Assembly: GCA_036924085.1 (NCBI GenBank)
Contig: JAVGWX010000002.1
Location: forward strand, 50,742,172 to 50,806,171
Length of the DNA: 64,000 bases
Source: Ariolimax columbianus
Lineage: Eukaryota; Mollusca; Gastropoda; Stylommatophora; Arionidae
Reading direction: 5' to 3'
This document shows positions 32,330-43,675 of the stretch, one piece after another (within the stretch, counting starts at the first letter, position 1; the number at the start of each line of letters is the position of its first letter). Under the pieces are notes generated by a model. The model had not been told where the DNA came from and did not search any database. It was given only the letters and a program-made list of their open reading frames with translations. The position numbers and the translations under genes are program-made.

Positions 32330-32555
32330 GTTGCCTAGGAGTTGTGAGCTTGCTTTACAACTCCAGCGTACCATGTTCAAATACGCAGCGTTCAGTTTGG
32401 TAGAATGGACACGTCGTGCGTTTTTTCATGGTGTGACATGGTGGTCCTAGTCGACCCAGCTTGTAAATGAGTACCCGACGAGCGGTTAAGAAAGGGAAAG
32501 GCAGCCTGGAAATGGAACTGGGCACCCCACCACAAACAAACTGTGGCTTAGTATA
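32330..32555 (+). mobile_element. tRNA-headed SINE (SINE-B)
   Basis: tRNA-like head with B-box-like atgttcaaatac (32373-32384), then tcgacccagcttgtaaatga gtaccc (32451-32476), the SINE-B core, and a body with aaagggaaaggcagcctgga and gggcaccccac. Closest in core to the 55243 copy. Confidence 0.6.
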
Positions 32556-32689
32556 CTGGTTTTAACACGTAATTCCAGAACAGTGGTTAGGTCTCTGAAT
32601 GGACGTCCTTGATCTGTTTTTACTACTTCCTAAGGTGAACTGAGACGCTAGTCCGAACAGGCACACCATACTGACCAATATTTCGCGTT

Positions 32690-33186
32690 AGGGTCAGGCA
32701 CAAAATACTAACCTGGACGTTGCACCAGTCAGGTTCAGGCACAAAATACTGACCAGGATTTCGCGACAGGGTCAGGCACAACATACTGGCCAGGACTTCG
32801 CGCCAGGGTCAGGCACAACATACTGACCAGGACTTCGTGTCAGGGTCAGGCACAACATACTGACCAGGACTTGGCGTTAGGGTCAGGCACAACATACTGA
32901 CCTGGACGTCGCGCCAGTCAGGTTCAGGCACAACATACTGACCAGGATTTCGCGACAGGGTCAGGCTCAACATACTGACCAGGACTTCGCGTCAAAGTCA
33001 GGCACAACAGACTGACCAGGATTTCGCGACAGGGTCAGGCACAACATACTGACCAGGACGTCGCGGCAGGGTCAAACACAACATACTGACCAGAGCGTCA
33101 TGCCAGTCAGGGTCAAGCGCCAAACACACTGACCATGACGTCACGGCAGTCAGGTTCAGGCACAACATACTGACCAGGACCAGGTA
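32690..33186. repeat. 37-bp minisatellite
   Basis: About 13 copies of a 37-bp unit (gacttcgcgccagggtcagg, cacaacatactgaccag). Occasional longer units contain gacgtcgcgccagtcaggtt. Confidence 0.93.
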
Positions 33187-33287
33187 ACTTAAGAATAGAT
33201 TGGAGAGTGTTGGAGAGAGTATACAACATTGTCTCACCCCAACGGTCGTGAGGAACCATCCACCTGGAAGAAGAAAAAAGAGAATAT

Positions 33288-33412
33288 TCTACTACCAAGC
33301 CCTGAAAATATCTACAAGTAGCAGAATGTCCGGAGAATGAAATTTGTTGTCTCGTAGTTTGCATCATGACTGCGATATTTGCACCTTTCGGTCCGACACA
33401 TCCGACTTCAGT
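33288..33412 (-). mobile_element. SINE-A copy 4 (fragment)
   Basis: Only the 3' third is present (plus-strand ctaccaagccctgaaaatat through tccgacttcagtgctg). Several substitutions relative to the others indicate an older copy. Confidence 0.75.
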
Positions 33413-33679
33413 GCTGCTGGTGTCAATTTGGACCAAGAATGTACACAGCAATAGCCAGAACCAAAGTAAAGTAAACAAAAGCTTAGAGTGTTTATTTAGT
33501 TTGAACCGTTTTACGTACACACTGCCTCTTTCTATTCCTTATCTCCGGGTCTGAGCTTCGATAAAGGTTAGCTGCGGCAATGCAGATAACTGAAAACATA
33601 CCTTCTTCTATCTTTCAGAAAACAAATGATTTATTTAATGATTCCCCCTGTGCTGTTTCTATAAGTAAAAGTCAAGTCA

Positions 33680-33850
33680 AGGCAGTCCCGTTGAAGACAC
33701 TGCTATCGGAGATGAGGTGTTAGAGATTTTATTGCACGAGGCCACAGCTTGCTGATGGGGTTATCTTCCGCGTTAACTGACATTAACCAACATTAAACCA
33801 CTTACTCATTTACAGCTGGGTGGACTGAAGCGTGCCGGAAACGGGTGTTC
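33680..33850 (-). mobile_element. tRNA-SINE (SINE-B) body
   Basis: Plus-strand order: gacactgctatcggagatga, ggtgttagagattttattgc, gaggccacagcttgctgatg, then ctcatttacagctgggtgga (about 33806-33825), the reverse of the SINE-B core. Head missing. Confidence 0.55.
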
Positions 33851-34242
33851 AACCGAGTAGCTTTTCCGTAAAAAGCGAATGATCTACTACTACAGAAACT
33901 CTAGAACTTTCTTTAAAATTCAGAAGATTATTCCACACTCTGCAGAATTGTTGGCCTGAGTGATAGGCGGTGAGGAATTTAAACCATGACCAGAAGAATT
34001 GTCTGCACTAATGAGGTTTGACTGGACTGCTGGTCACTTCTTACTACGTGTCTGTTGGCGTAACGAGGTCCGATTAACGTCTCTGTCACAGACAAAGCCC
34101 TCACAAAAACCATTATATAAATATATGAGTCAGAATATATCTATACTTACATATATCCATGCAACCCTATTGTTATATATCTATCCGTCTTTCAATCTAT
34201 TCCTCATTCCATGAATCCGTCGATCCATCCATCAATGCATTT
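33851..34242. other. No recognisable feature
   Basis: No gene or repeat seen up to the ATCT tract. Confidence 0.45.
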
Positions 34243-34592
<350 letters not shown>

Positions 34593-34593
<1 letters not shown>

Positions 34594-35512
34594 AATCTAT
34601 CTATATATTTATCTTTATATATATATATATAATCTATGTATCTATTTACGTAATCTATCTTTTCTTACTTTAATATTTATCCAATCCGTTATTTGCTCTC
34701 TACGAATGCTATGGCACCACAACAGATGTCCCTTTGCGGGAAGCATGTACTGTATTCTGGAAAAATCCCCTTAATAAGATGTATGATAAAAGCGCATATC
34801 TCGTTTTCATAAGAATGAGAAGAAGACGACGATAATTCGATGAGTTTGTTTTATTGTAAAATTAATCTCATCTCAGCAGCCACACTCTGTAATTACACAT
34901 TCTGGTTGATTTGCCATTTTCTTTCGTGTGCCATCATTTCAAAATTAGGCATTTTGAATGTCTAATTCGGTTTTTAGTTACATGTGATCTAGTCTGTGTT
35001 TTATAATAGTCTTAGTTATTCAGGAGTTGATAAACCTGAAATGCATTGATTAAGCTGAACTAAATGTCGCTGGCACTCGTATCGTGACGCTCGTTGACCT
35101 TACCTTGCGTCACTCGTGACTGCAACATTACAAATAATTTGTACAGGCGTTATTTTCGTGAAAGAGAATAAATTACAATAGCAGCAGAAGGGATTAGTTC
35201 CCGGGGAGAATGATATGTATATCATTGACAGCTAAGAAATAAAATAATGAAATATTATGAAAAAAGAAACAGTAATTAATTTGAAGACCAGTGCTAAATA
35301 AGTTAGAAGACAGACATGCACATAACACGAATGGTCAACGAGTTGGAGACTTCTTGTCACTCAGAAGCTAGTTTCTAGAGATTAAAAATCGCAGAGTAGT
35401 TTCCCTGATCAAAAACTTGGGCACGCATGCCATCGTGAAATTGTCACACCATTCCAAATAATGTGGCCGCGTATCCAGACTTGGCCATATCTCTCCACAG
35501 ACCGTTACGATT
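34593..35512. other. No recognisable feature (0.9 kb)
   Basis: AT-rich, no supported gene. The end (35500-35512) reads into the following 12-bp array. Confidence 0.5.
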
Positions 35513-38349
35513 GACAGTATCAATGACAGTATCAATGACAGTACCAATGACAGTATCAATGACAGTATCAATGACAGTATCAATGACAGTTGACAGTATG
35601 AATGACAGTATCAATTACAGTTGATAGTATCAATGACAGTTGGCAGTATCAATAACAGTATCAATGACAGTATCAATGACAGTTGACAGTATCAATAACA
35701 GTATGAATGACAGTATCAATGCCAGTATCAATGCCAGTATCAATGACAGTATCAATGACAGTTGACAGTATCAATGACAGTATCAATGACAGTATCAATG
35801 ACAGTATCAATGACAGTATCAATGACAGTATCAATGACAGTATCAATGACAGTTGGCAGTATCAATGACAGTATCAATGACAGTATCAATGACAGTATCA
35901 ATGACAGTTGACAGTATCAATAACAGTATGAATGACAGTATCAATGCCAGTATCAATGCCAGTATCAATGACAGTATCAATGACAGTTGACAGTATCAAT
36001 GACAGTATCAATGACAGTTGGCAGTATCAATGACAGTATCAATGACAGTATCAATGACAGTATCAATGACAGTTGACAGTATCAATAACAGTATGAATGA
36101 CAGTATCAATGCCAGTAACAATGACAGTATCAATGACAGTTGACAGTATCAATGACAGTATCAATGACAGCTGACAGCATCAATGACAGTTGACAGTATC
36201 AATGACAGTATCAATGACAGCTGACAGCATCAATGACAGTATCAATGACAGTTGACAGTATCAATGACAGTATCAGTGACAGTATCAATGACAGTCGACA
36301 CTATCAATGCCAATATCAATGACAGTTGACAGTATCAATGACAGTTGACAGTATCAATGACAGTTGACAGTATCAATGACAGTATCAATGACAGTTGACA
36401 GTATCAATGACAGTTGACAGTAACAATGACAAAAACAATGACAATTAACAGTATAAATGACAGTTGACAGTATCAATGACAGTATCAATGACAGTTGACA
36501 GTATCAATGGCAGTATCAATGACGGTATCAATGACAGTATCAATGACAGTCGACAGTATCAATGACAGTTAACAGTATCAATGACAGTTGACAGTATCAA
36601 TGACAGTATCCATGATAGTATCAATTATACTATAAATGACAGTTGACAGTAACAATGACAGTATCAATGACAGTTGCAAGGACAGTATCAATGACAGTAT
36701 CAATGACAATTGACAGTATCAATGACAGTATCAATGACAGTTGACAGTATCAATGACAGTATCAATGAAAGTTGACAGTATCAATCATAGTATCAATGAC
36801 AGTATCAATGACAGTATCAATGACAGTTGACAGTATCAATGACAGTTGGCAGTATTAATGACAGTATCAATGACAGTTGACAGTATCAATGACAGTATCA
36901 ATGACAGTAGACAGTACAAATGACAGTATCAATGACATTATCAATGACAGTATCAATGACAGTATCAATGACAGTTGACAGTATCAATGACAGTATCAAT
37001 GACAGTATTAATGACAGTATCAATGACAGTTGACAGTATCAATGACAGTATTAATGACAGTATCAATGACAGTTGACAGTATCAATGACAGTTGGCAGTA
37101 TTAATGACAGTATCAATGACAATTGACAGTATCAATGACAGTTGACAGTATCAATGACAGTATCAATGACAGTTGACAGTATCAATGACAGTATCAATGA
37201 CAGTATCAATGACAGTTGACAGTATCAATGACAATTGACAGTATCAATGACAGTATCAATGACAGTATCAATGACAGTATCAATGACAGTATCAATGATA
37301 GTTGATAGTATCAATGACAGTATCCATGATAGTATCAATTATAGTATCAATGACAGTTGACAGTATCAATGACAGTATCAGTGACAGTATCAGTGACAGT
37401 ATCAATGACAGTTAACAGAATCAATGACAGTTGACAGTATCAATGACAGTATCCATGACAGTATCAGTGACAATTAACAGTATCAATGACAGTATCAATG
37501 ACAGTATCAATGACAGTATCAGTGACAGTATCAATGACAGTTGACAGTATCAATGACAGTATCAATGACAGTATCAATGACAGTATCAATGACAGTATCA
37601 ATGACGGTATCAATGACAGTAACAATGACAGTATCAATGACAGTATCAATGACAGTTGACAGTATCAATGACAGTATCAGTGACAGTATCAATGACAGTT
37701 GACAGTATCAATGACAGTATCAGTGACAGTATCAATGACAGTTGACAGTATCAATGACAGTATCAATGACAGTATCAATGACAGTATCAATGACAGTATC
37801 AATGACGGTATCAATGACAGTAACAATGACAGTATCAATGACAGTATCAATGACAGTTGACAGTATCAATGACAGTATCAGTGACAGTATCAATGACAGT
37901 TGACAGTATCAATGACAGTATCAGTGACAGTATCAATGACAGTTGACAGTATCAATGACAGTATCAGTGACAGTATCAATGACAGTTGACAGTATCAATG
38001 ACAGTATCAGTGACAGTATCAATGACAGTTGACAGTATCAATGACAGTATCAATGACAGTATCAATGACAGTATCAATGACAGTATCAATGACGGTATCA
38101 ATGACAGTAACAATGACAGTATCAATGACAGTATCAATGACAGTATCAGTGACAGTATCAATGACAGTTGACAGTATCAATGACAGTATCAATGACAGTA
38201 TCAATGACGGTATCAATGACAGTATCAATGACAGTATCAATGACGGTATCAATGACAGTATCAATGACAGTATCAGTGACAGTATCAGTGACAGTATCAA
38301 TGACAGTATCAATGACAGTATCAATGACAGTATCAATGACAGTATCAGC
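35513..38349. repeat. 12-bp satellite (TATCAATGACAG)n, 2.8 kb
   Basis: More than 200 copies of a 12-bp unit, interspersed with a shorter variant ttgacag (7 bp) at irregular intervals, so the register shifts. Local higher-order blocks recur, for example taacagtatgaatgacag followed by two tatcaatgccag units near 35694, 35922 and 36082, and a tatcaatgacgg / taacaatgacag pair near 37605, 37805 and 38090. The unit contains TGACAG, the core recognised by TALE homeodomain proteins (Meis, Prep, TGIF), in nearly every repeat. The left end is in tacgattgacagtatcaatg; the right end stops at tatcagcttagactaacg, where LINE coding starts. Confidence 0.98.
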
Positions 38350-39085
38350 TTAGACTAACGATGTGAAGCAGGGATGTGTGCTGGGCCCGGCTCTTACTAG
38401 TGTGATGTTTCCTGCCATGCTGTGGAATACCTACAGCGATTACAATGTTGGAGCTCGGCTTCCCTACCGCACTGACCGTGGGCTATTCAATTAGAGAAAG
38501 ATGAAGGCATAAACCAAAATCTATAATGTGATTATGTAATTTCCTTTTTGCGAATGACTGTGCCTTAAATTTTAAAAAGAAAGGTGACATGCAAGAATGT
38601 TTCGATCCGTTCGTCACAGCTTGTGAAAACTTCGGCCTCATCACGTCTATCCCAAAAACAGGTTCTACATCAATCGGCTACAGATATGACCAAAACAGAA
38701 CCTTCAAATACGGTATACGGCCACGGTTTACAAAATGTAAACAGATTTACGTACCTTCGGAGTACTGTATCAGGTTATTTACATAGATCACCAGGTGAAT
38801 ACAAAACATTAATAGCTAGAGCAATAGCGGCATTTGGTACGCGTGTGGAACATGGACATTCTATCGCCATCATGTTGGAAAATTGAACCACTTCCACCTG
38901 CACTGCCTGCGGATACCACTGAAGATTTGATCACAGGGCATGGTGCCAAATACAGATGTGTTAGTGCCATCGGGCATGTCAAGTGTACACACTATGATAT
39001 GTGCAGCACAGCTGAGATGTCCTGTTCATGTGTTACCCATGTCGGATCAACGTCTACCAACAGAGCTGCTCTATGGTGAATTGTC
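38349..39085 (+). pseudogene. LINE reverse transcriptase 3' half
   Basis: Starts in mid-RT right after the 12-bp array: TNDVKQGCVLGPALTSVMF (motif B), GARLPYRTDRGLFN, then after stops ECFDPFVTACENFGLITSIP and GLQNVNRFTYLRSTVSGYLH (the VNKFTYLGSTVS block), IARAIAAFGTRVEHGHSI, and VPNTDVLVPSGMSSVHTMIC, AAQLRCPVHVLPMSDQRLPT, ELLYGELSLES. It is the lineage whose end is YGEL followed by KRSxGG. Several frameshifts; 5' truncated at the array. Confidence 0.82.
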
Positions 39086-39360
39086 TTTGGAATCGGTAAG
39101 TGTAAGCGGTTATGGGGGTGGAGATGGGTGACAGGTACATTATGGAATCGGTAAGTGTAAGTGGTTATGGGGTGGAGATGGGTGACAGGTACATTATGGA
39201 ATCAGTAAGTGTAAGTGGTTATGGGGGTGGAGATGGGTGACAGGTACATTATGGAATCGGTAAGTGTAAGTGGTTAGGGGGGTGGAGATGGGTGAGAGGT
39301 ACATTTTGGAATCGGTAAGTGTAAGTGGTTATGGGGGTGGAGATGGGTGACAGGTGTACA
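39085..39360. repeat. 55-bp minisatellite at the LINE 3' end
   Basis: About five copies of a 55-bp unit (ggaatcggtaagtgtaagtg, gttatgggggtggagatggg, tgacaggtacattat). The first unit overlaps the LINE coding end (GELSLESVSVSGYGGGDG), so the unit may derive from the LINE. Each unit contains a strong splice-donor-like GGTAAGTG. Confidence 0.9.
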
Positions 39361-39494
39361 TTATGAAAAGGAAGACGTTGGCAATCAGTTGACATGGATA
39401 CACAATGGCAATGTCAAGCAATAGAGGGAAAGTGGATACCGAATTTAGTACATTCCAGAAAAGATGGACTTCCTATCATTCTATGATTCTATAC
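39361..39494. other. Short spacer
   Basis: No recognisable feature before the hAT fragment. Confidence 0.4.
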
Positions 39495-39850
39495 CTCGAT
39501 GACCCCGTGTATTTTATTTGTAATGAAAAAAGCGTGTTCTTAAAGAGTACAACGCGAAACGTCATTTTTTAATAAAATTACGAAACCTACAGTTCACTGG
39601 AGGGACAAGAAAGACAGGATATAATTACTCATCTACGGTCATCTTTGCTAGGTCAGCAAAATGTATTTTTCAATGCAATTAAATGTTCACAGGATGCTGT
39701 TCGTTTGAACTATCACATTAATCAAAACAATTCCAACATTTCCAAAGTATTTTCCGATGAACAATTTGTCAGAGCCTGTTGGAATGAAGCTGTGAATAAA
39801 ATCAATCAACTTGAGAAAGAAATGTATCACGCATTAATGTCATAATACAT
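39495..39850 (+). pseudogene. hAT transposase N-terminus, GTF2IRD2/ZBED type (hAT-1)
   Basis: In broken frames: DPVYFICNEKSVFLK, EYNAKRHF (a BED-finger-like C..C..N.RRH block), then ETYSSLEGQERQDIITHLRS, LLGQQNVFFNAIKCSQDAVR, LNYHINQNNSNISKVFSDEQ, FVRACWNEAVNKINQLEKEM. The order zinc finger, LKSxLxxQQxxFxK, AVRxSYxIAxxxAKxxKPFxDGEFVK is typical of the GTF2IRD2/ZBED-like hAT family. The zinc-finger part is frameshifted. Parts of the same element follow at 41120 and 41755 after insertions. Confidence 0.7.
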
Positions 39851-39977
39851 GTAGATGGAAGAGCTAAAGAGAATCTTAACATAGCGTGCGTTACATTTCC
39901 TTACATTCTCCTTGACCTTGGAGGAGTCAACATATATGACAGGAACAGCGCTGTTATTTATCTTTATTAGGGTATTG

Positions 39978-40320
39978 GTTTGGCTTGGCTTCGTTCGTTC
40001 TCAGTCTCCCGCTACCAAACCCTGAAATGACTTAAGTAGCACAGTCTAGGCCAGAGAACGGAATGCGTTGTGTCGTACTTTACAGCTTAACTGCGATATT
40101 TGCACCTTTCGGTCCAACACATCCGACTTCAGCAAGCATTTTTTAGAATCGGGTTAGCATTCCCTCTTCGATCCCTTCTCCTTAGCCAGTCTGCCATGCT
40201 GCAGCTTGTTATCCAGGATCACCGCATGGAGGTCTAGAAGGGTCCTTTCAGCTCTGGTTCGCTGGACCTGACACTAGCAGTCAGCCATATGTCGCTGACC
40301 ATTGCAACCCATGCGCTGCC
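39978..40320 (-). mobile_element. SINE-A copy 5 (5' truncated), inserted near hAT-1
   Basis: Flanked by tattagggtattg (39965-39977) and tattaatgtattg (40321-40333): a 13-bp target duplication with two mismatches. It lacks the last part (ctcagcatcttgatcc) seen in full copies, so it is truncated at its 5' end as expected for incomplete reverse transcription. It separates hAT-1 N-terminal from downstream sequences. Confidence 0.85.
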
Positions 40321-40333
40321 TATTAATGTATTG

Positions 40334-40654
40334 ACAAATTCTTCAACATTACGGAGAATATGTTAGCGTGATAACCTTTCAATGGCCCCACTGCAGGCGA
40401 AAACATGTTCAAACAGCTGGAGCTCTGTGTAAAGATTTTGAATTACGTTGCAACAATCTGAGTGGAATGACAACAGACAGAACTTAAACAATGTTCGGCT
40501 AAAATGTAGGCATGTTTGGCGAAATGAAATCACAGTTGTTAGATTTGCATTTAAGTCATCCTGCTTTCTCATTCTTAAACAGTTCACCGAGAATACAAGG
40601 TCGCTGATATCATGCCCGTCGTGGTATTGTGCGTGAACTTGATCAAAACTAGAG
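40334..40654. other. hAT-1 interior, unrecognisable
   Basis: Open frames on both strands (40363-40665 -, 40448-40636 +) lack motifs. By position it may be degraded hAT-1 coding. Confidence 0.4.
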
Positions 40655-40922
40655 GACTCAACCACAGCCAGGACTCAACCACAGCCAGGACTCAACCACA
40701 GCCATGACTCAACCACAGCCATGACTCAACCACAGCCAGGACTCAACCACAGCCAGGACTCAACCACAGCCAGGACTCAACCACAGCCAGGACTCAACCA
40801 CAGCCAGGACTCAACCACAGCCATGACTCAACCCCAGCCAGGTCTCAACCACAGCCAGGACTCAACCACAGCCATGGCTCAACCACAGCCATGACTCAAC
40901 CACATCCACGACTCAACCATCG
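40655..40922. repeat. 17-bp minisatellite with TGACTCA variants
   Basis: About 15 copies of gactcaaccacagccag with variants ccatgactcaaccacag; the catgactcaac form has an AP-1-like TGACTCA. Confidence 0.93.
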
Positions 40923-41119
40923 CTTAAAGAATCCCTTCACAACGTCAATTCCGAGTGGTGGTAATCTACCTTACTACTATGGTGTACGTTAATTAGGTCA
41001 TTGTAAAACGCTGAAGCGATTTGATGACCTCACGGACTCAAATTGAACTTTTCATGGACATGAAGGGTAGCCCTCTCAGAATGATCAGACTAAGTGGTGT
41101 TGACAGCTTCCGTTTTTAG

Positions 41120-41285
41120 TTGATATGACTCAGCATTCGGATAGTCTTAATCTCAAGCTACATACACGAGAACAGCTGGTAGATGAACTTTACGACATCA
41201 TCAAGACTGTTCGACATAACCTCAGACTGTGGAAGAAGAACCTGCATGATGGAAATACTCATTTCTTTGTAAGAGCAGAAGACAT
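41120..41285 (+). pseudogene. hAT-1 transposase, central fragment
   Basis: Reads VDMTQHSDSLNLKLHTREQL, VDELYDIIKTVRHNLRLWKK, NLHDGNTHFF. In the GTF2IRD2-like hAT family this is the LDxLNxxLQGxxxL ... VxAFxxKLxLWxxxLxxGNxxHFP block of the RNase-H-fold insertion domain. Same orientation as 39495-39850. Confidence 0.75.
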
Positions 41286-41374
41286 ATGTTGTTAATTTCA
41301 CAAAGCTATGCCGACGCTGTTGATGATGTTCACACCCAGCTCCTGGGGTATTTCAAAGGTTGTTGTTTGCGAGT

Positions 41375-41505
41375 GCCCACAATGAGAAGGTTACTCTTCT
41401 GTGCGCCCTGAAAAGAACGTTAAGTAGCGGGTGTCAGTAGCTTTCCTCACATCCTGAGCATGCTGATGAAGGTGAACCGAGGTCCAACAGGCGGTTGTGT
41501 ATGCT
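41375..41505 (+). mobile_element. Dispersed element SINE-D, copy 2
   Basis: Matches 15875-16015: gagtgcccacaatgagaagg, gcgccctgaaaagaacgtta, agtagcgggtgtcagtagct, ttcctcacatcctgag, tgctgatgaaggtgaaccga, ggcggttgtg. It lies between hAT-1 fragments and so probably inserted there. Confidence 0.55.
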
Positions 41506-41691
41506 TGGCTTCATCTGTCACTCTTTACTAATGGGGATCACGTCGATCTCTCATCTCGTTAACCAGACTACCATTAAAACAGCTCGTTTCCAGTGAGGGC
41601 TACTAGGAAGCCGATGTGAGGGTCTTAGCCAATATGTTTTAGACTAACATGTCTGATCAGTTCTTTTTTGCCCGACCAGACGTTAGTTCCC

Positions 41692-41705
41692 CCCCCCCCC
41701 CCCCC
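41692..41705. repeat. C-run
   Basis: Uninterrupted run of about 16 C, a likely sequencing-error hotspot. Confidence 0.85.
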
Positions 41706-41740
41706 TGCCCTGTTTAAACGGTTAAGCATCACAACAAACA

Positions 41741-41953
41741 ATGTTAAAATGTTTCTCAACATTCTGGAAGTCTTCCAATGATGATGCTTCGACGGACAAG
41801 CAAATGGAAATTATGGACTTGCAAGAGAATTATATTAAAAAGTTAAAGTGGAGTGACTCGATGATACAAGACGTCCACCTATCTTATTTTCTCAATGAAG
41901 AATATCTAATGATTACAACAAATATCCCAGCAAGTAGCTTCACTGTTCGGTAG
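41741..41953 (+). pseudogene. hAT-1 transposase, near C-terminal fragment
   Basis: Reads NDDASTDKQMEIMDLQENYI, KKLKW then LSYFLNEEY. The segment xxxxPxxLQMELIDLQxNxxLKxKF precedes the hAT C-terminal dimerisation region in this family. Only this block remains in frame. Confidence 0.6.
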
Positions 41954-42659
41954 CACTTATTTCTATTAACAATTTATCCTCAAAATGAATTGGACTAATT
42001 GCAAACCAAGAAATTGATTAACTGGAGAACATCTAGAAAAGACACTGCGCATCACAGTTAGCCAAACATCACGATATTTGGACAGGCTTGTGTGTGTGGC
42101 AAGTTCAAGCTAAACCTTGCCAATACATTTGTAAGCTACGCATTATTTACTCTGTCTCTCTCTCTCTCTTTCTCTCTCTTCTCTCTCTCTCTCGTTCTCT
42201 CTCTCTTTCTCTCTCTCTCTCTCTTTCTCTATATATCTCTCTCATCTCACCTCTCCTCGCTCTCCAATTTCCCTCAACATGTTTTCTACATTATACAAGC
42301 GTGTGCATGCAAATTAAGTAATTAATATAAGGTCTTCAATAGGTGAAAGTTTCCGGCCCACTACATCTTAATATTGTTCAGGTTTGGCCCATAGTTAATA
42401 AAAGATTGCCCAGCCATGATTTAGTGTCTTTATGAGAGCAGTGTTGCTATATACAAATATTAAGAGAGAGAGAGAAAAAAAAGCCAAACACTGACCTTCA
42501 AAGAGTCATAAACAATCAAAATTACCTTAGCAAAGGTTTCTGTGAAATTGGGCAGTAAAAAACGAAAAGATTGATACCCATGCCCGTGATGGTATCCTTA
42601 ATAATAATTCCCTATAAGACTGTGGAAATGTAAAGATAGATCCATACCAACCTCTGCTG
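41954..42659. other. No gene; CT-rich tract
   Basis: A CT low-complexity tract spans about 42147-42246 (open on two plus frames as Ser/Leu repeats). The rest is AT-rich and unassigned. Confidence 0.55.
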
Positions 42660-42830
42660 TCATGGATGAAGTGTTATTGGCAATATTGTACTAAGCCTCA
42701 GTCGGTATGACCAGTATCCTTTCCCGATGCTTTTTACTCAATTACAGTAAATCTTGTTCTAATATACAGCTAGGTAGACTAGAGCTTGTCAATAACATGG
42801 ATATTTTGGGTCTCGCTTATTTTGTTTTCT
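42660..42830 (-). mobile_element. tRNA-SINE (SINE-B) body
   Basis: Plus-strand order tcatggatgaagtgttattg, gtactaagcctcagtcggta, then aatatacagctaggtagact (about 42764-42783), the reverse core of SINE-B. Degraded. Confidence 0.5.
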
Positions 42831-42837
42831 AAGGCCG

Positions 42838-42905
42838 TGTCGGTCCGTCGGTCCACGGAGCAGAAATTTCCTGCCGGTCCGAGAAAAAGTTATCGCGCTC
42901 AACCC
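42838..42905. other. Possible hAT-2 left terminal region
   Basis: Segment cgtcggtccacggagcagaa, atttcctgccggtccgag is nearly palindromic, and a related cagccggtccacgaaatatt ... ttgcgccggcc lies at 48168-48210 beyond the other end of hAT-2 coding. This may be subterminal hAT sequence; exact inverted ends and an 8-bp duplication were not found. A perfect TCACATTAATGTGA palindrome follows at 42920. Confidence 0.3.
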
Positions 42906-43675
42906 CTTAACTGCGGAGATCACATTAATGTGACCTAAGCTCTGGTTGGCTAATTTTTAAAACTCAAACCTACATCAGCTACACAAGTATCCGTACGTTT
43001 TGGGTACAAGAGCTCATCTATATATTTCGTGTTTGTTTATCAAAGTACGTCAGTTTAAAAAAAATATTTTTCCGGTAAATGGCTTTGCTTACAAATATTG
43101 CGAAACGTAAATTCGGTCAATCGGAAATTTATGGGCAGGTTTTAGAAGTTCATTGATCTGCTAATATTGTATTATGGTATTCCGGAGGTCAAGTTATTTC
43201 TTGTGTTATTGTGATGTAAAACTTGAATACATTACAAAATGGAGATATAAAAAAGGAAAACAATAAAACATTGTAACCTTCTTTAGAAGATGGGAGGACA
43301 ATATTCAAGATAAAAGTAGTAATGGTACCGAAAGTATGCCAAGTACTTGTACTTCAAGTTTAGAAATAAACAAATAAAATAAATATAATGATACTTCGGA
43401 AAAAAAAGAAAACGAAACTGTTAGGTTACTATGACAAGGAGTATTAAAGAAAACTTGGTTCATTGTAGCCCCTGGCAGTGAACTAATGCCACGGCCTTTG
43501 TGTGTAGCGTATTCCGAAATTAGGTCAAATGATACTTGGAACCTTCCAAACTTGCTCGTCAATTCCTTTCGAAGCGTAGTGATTTTACCCTCAAGCCACT
43601 GGACTTCTTTCACAGATGACATGACAAGATCAAAAGTCAGAAAAGTTCAATAAAAATGATGACGACTAGTGACAA
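42906..43675. other. 5' region of hAT-2
   Basis: A minus-strand open frame (43305-43622) has no recognised domain. MALLTNIAKRKFG at 43080 is similar in character to hAT N-termini (K/R-rich start), but not enough remains. Confidence 0.4.

Noticed and set aside
43305..43622. Minus-strand frame of 105 codons as a host gene
   Set aside because: No recognised domain or splice context; it sits in the 5' region of hAT-2. Left unassigned.
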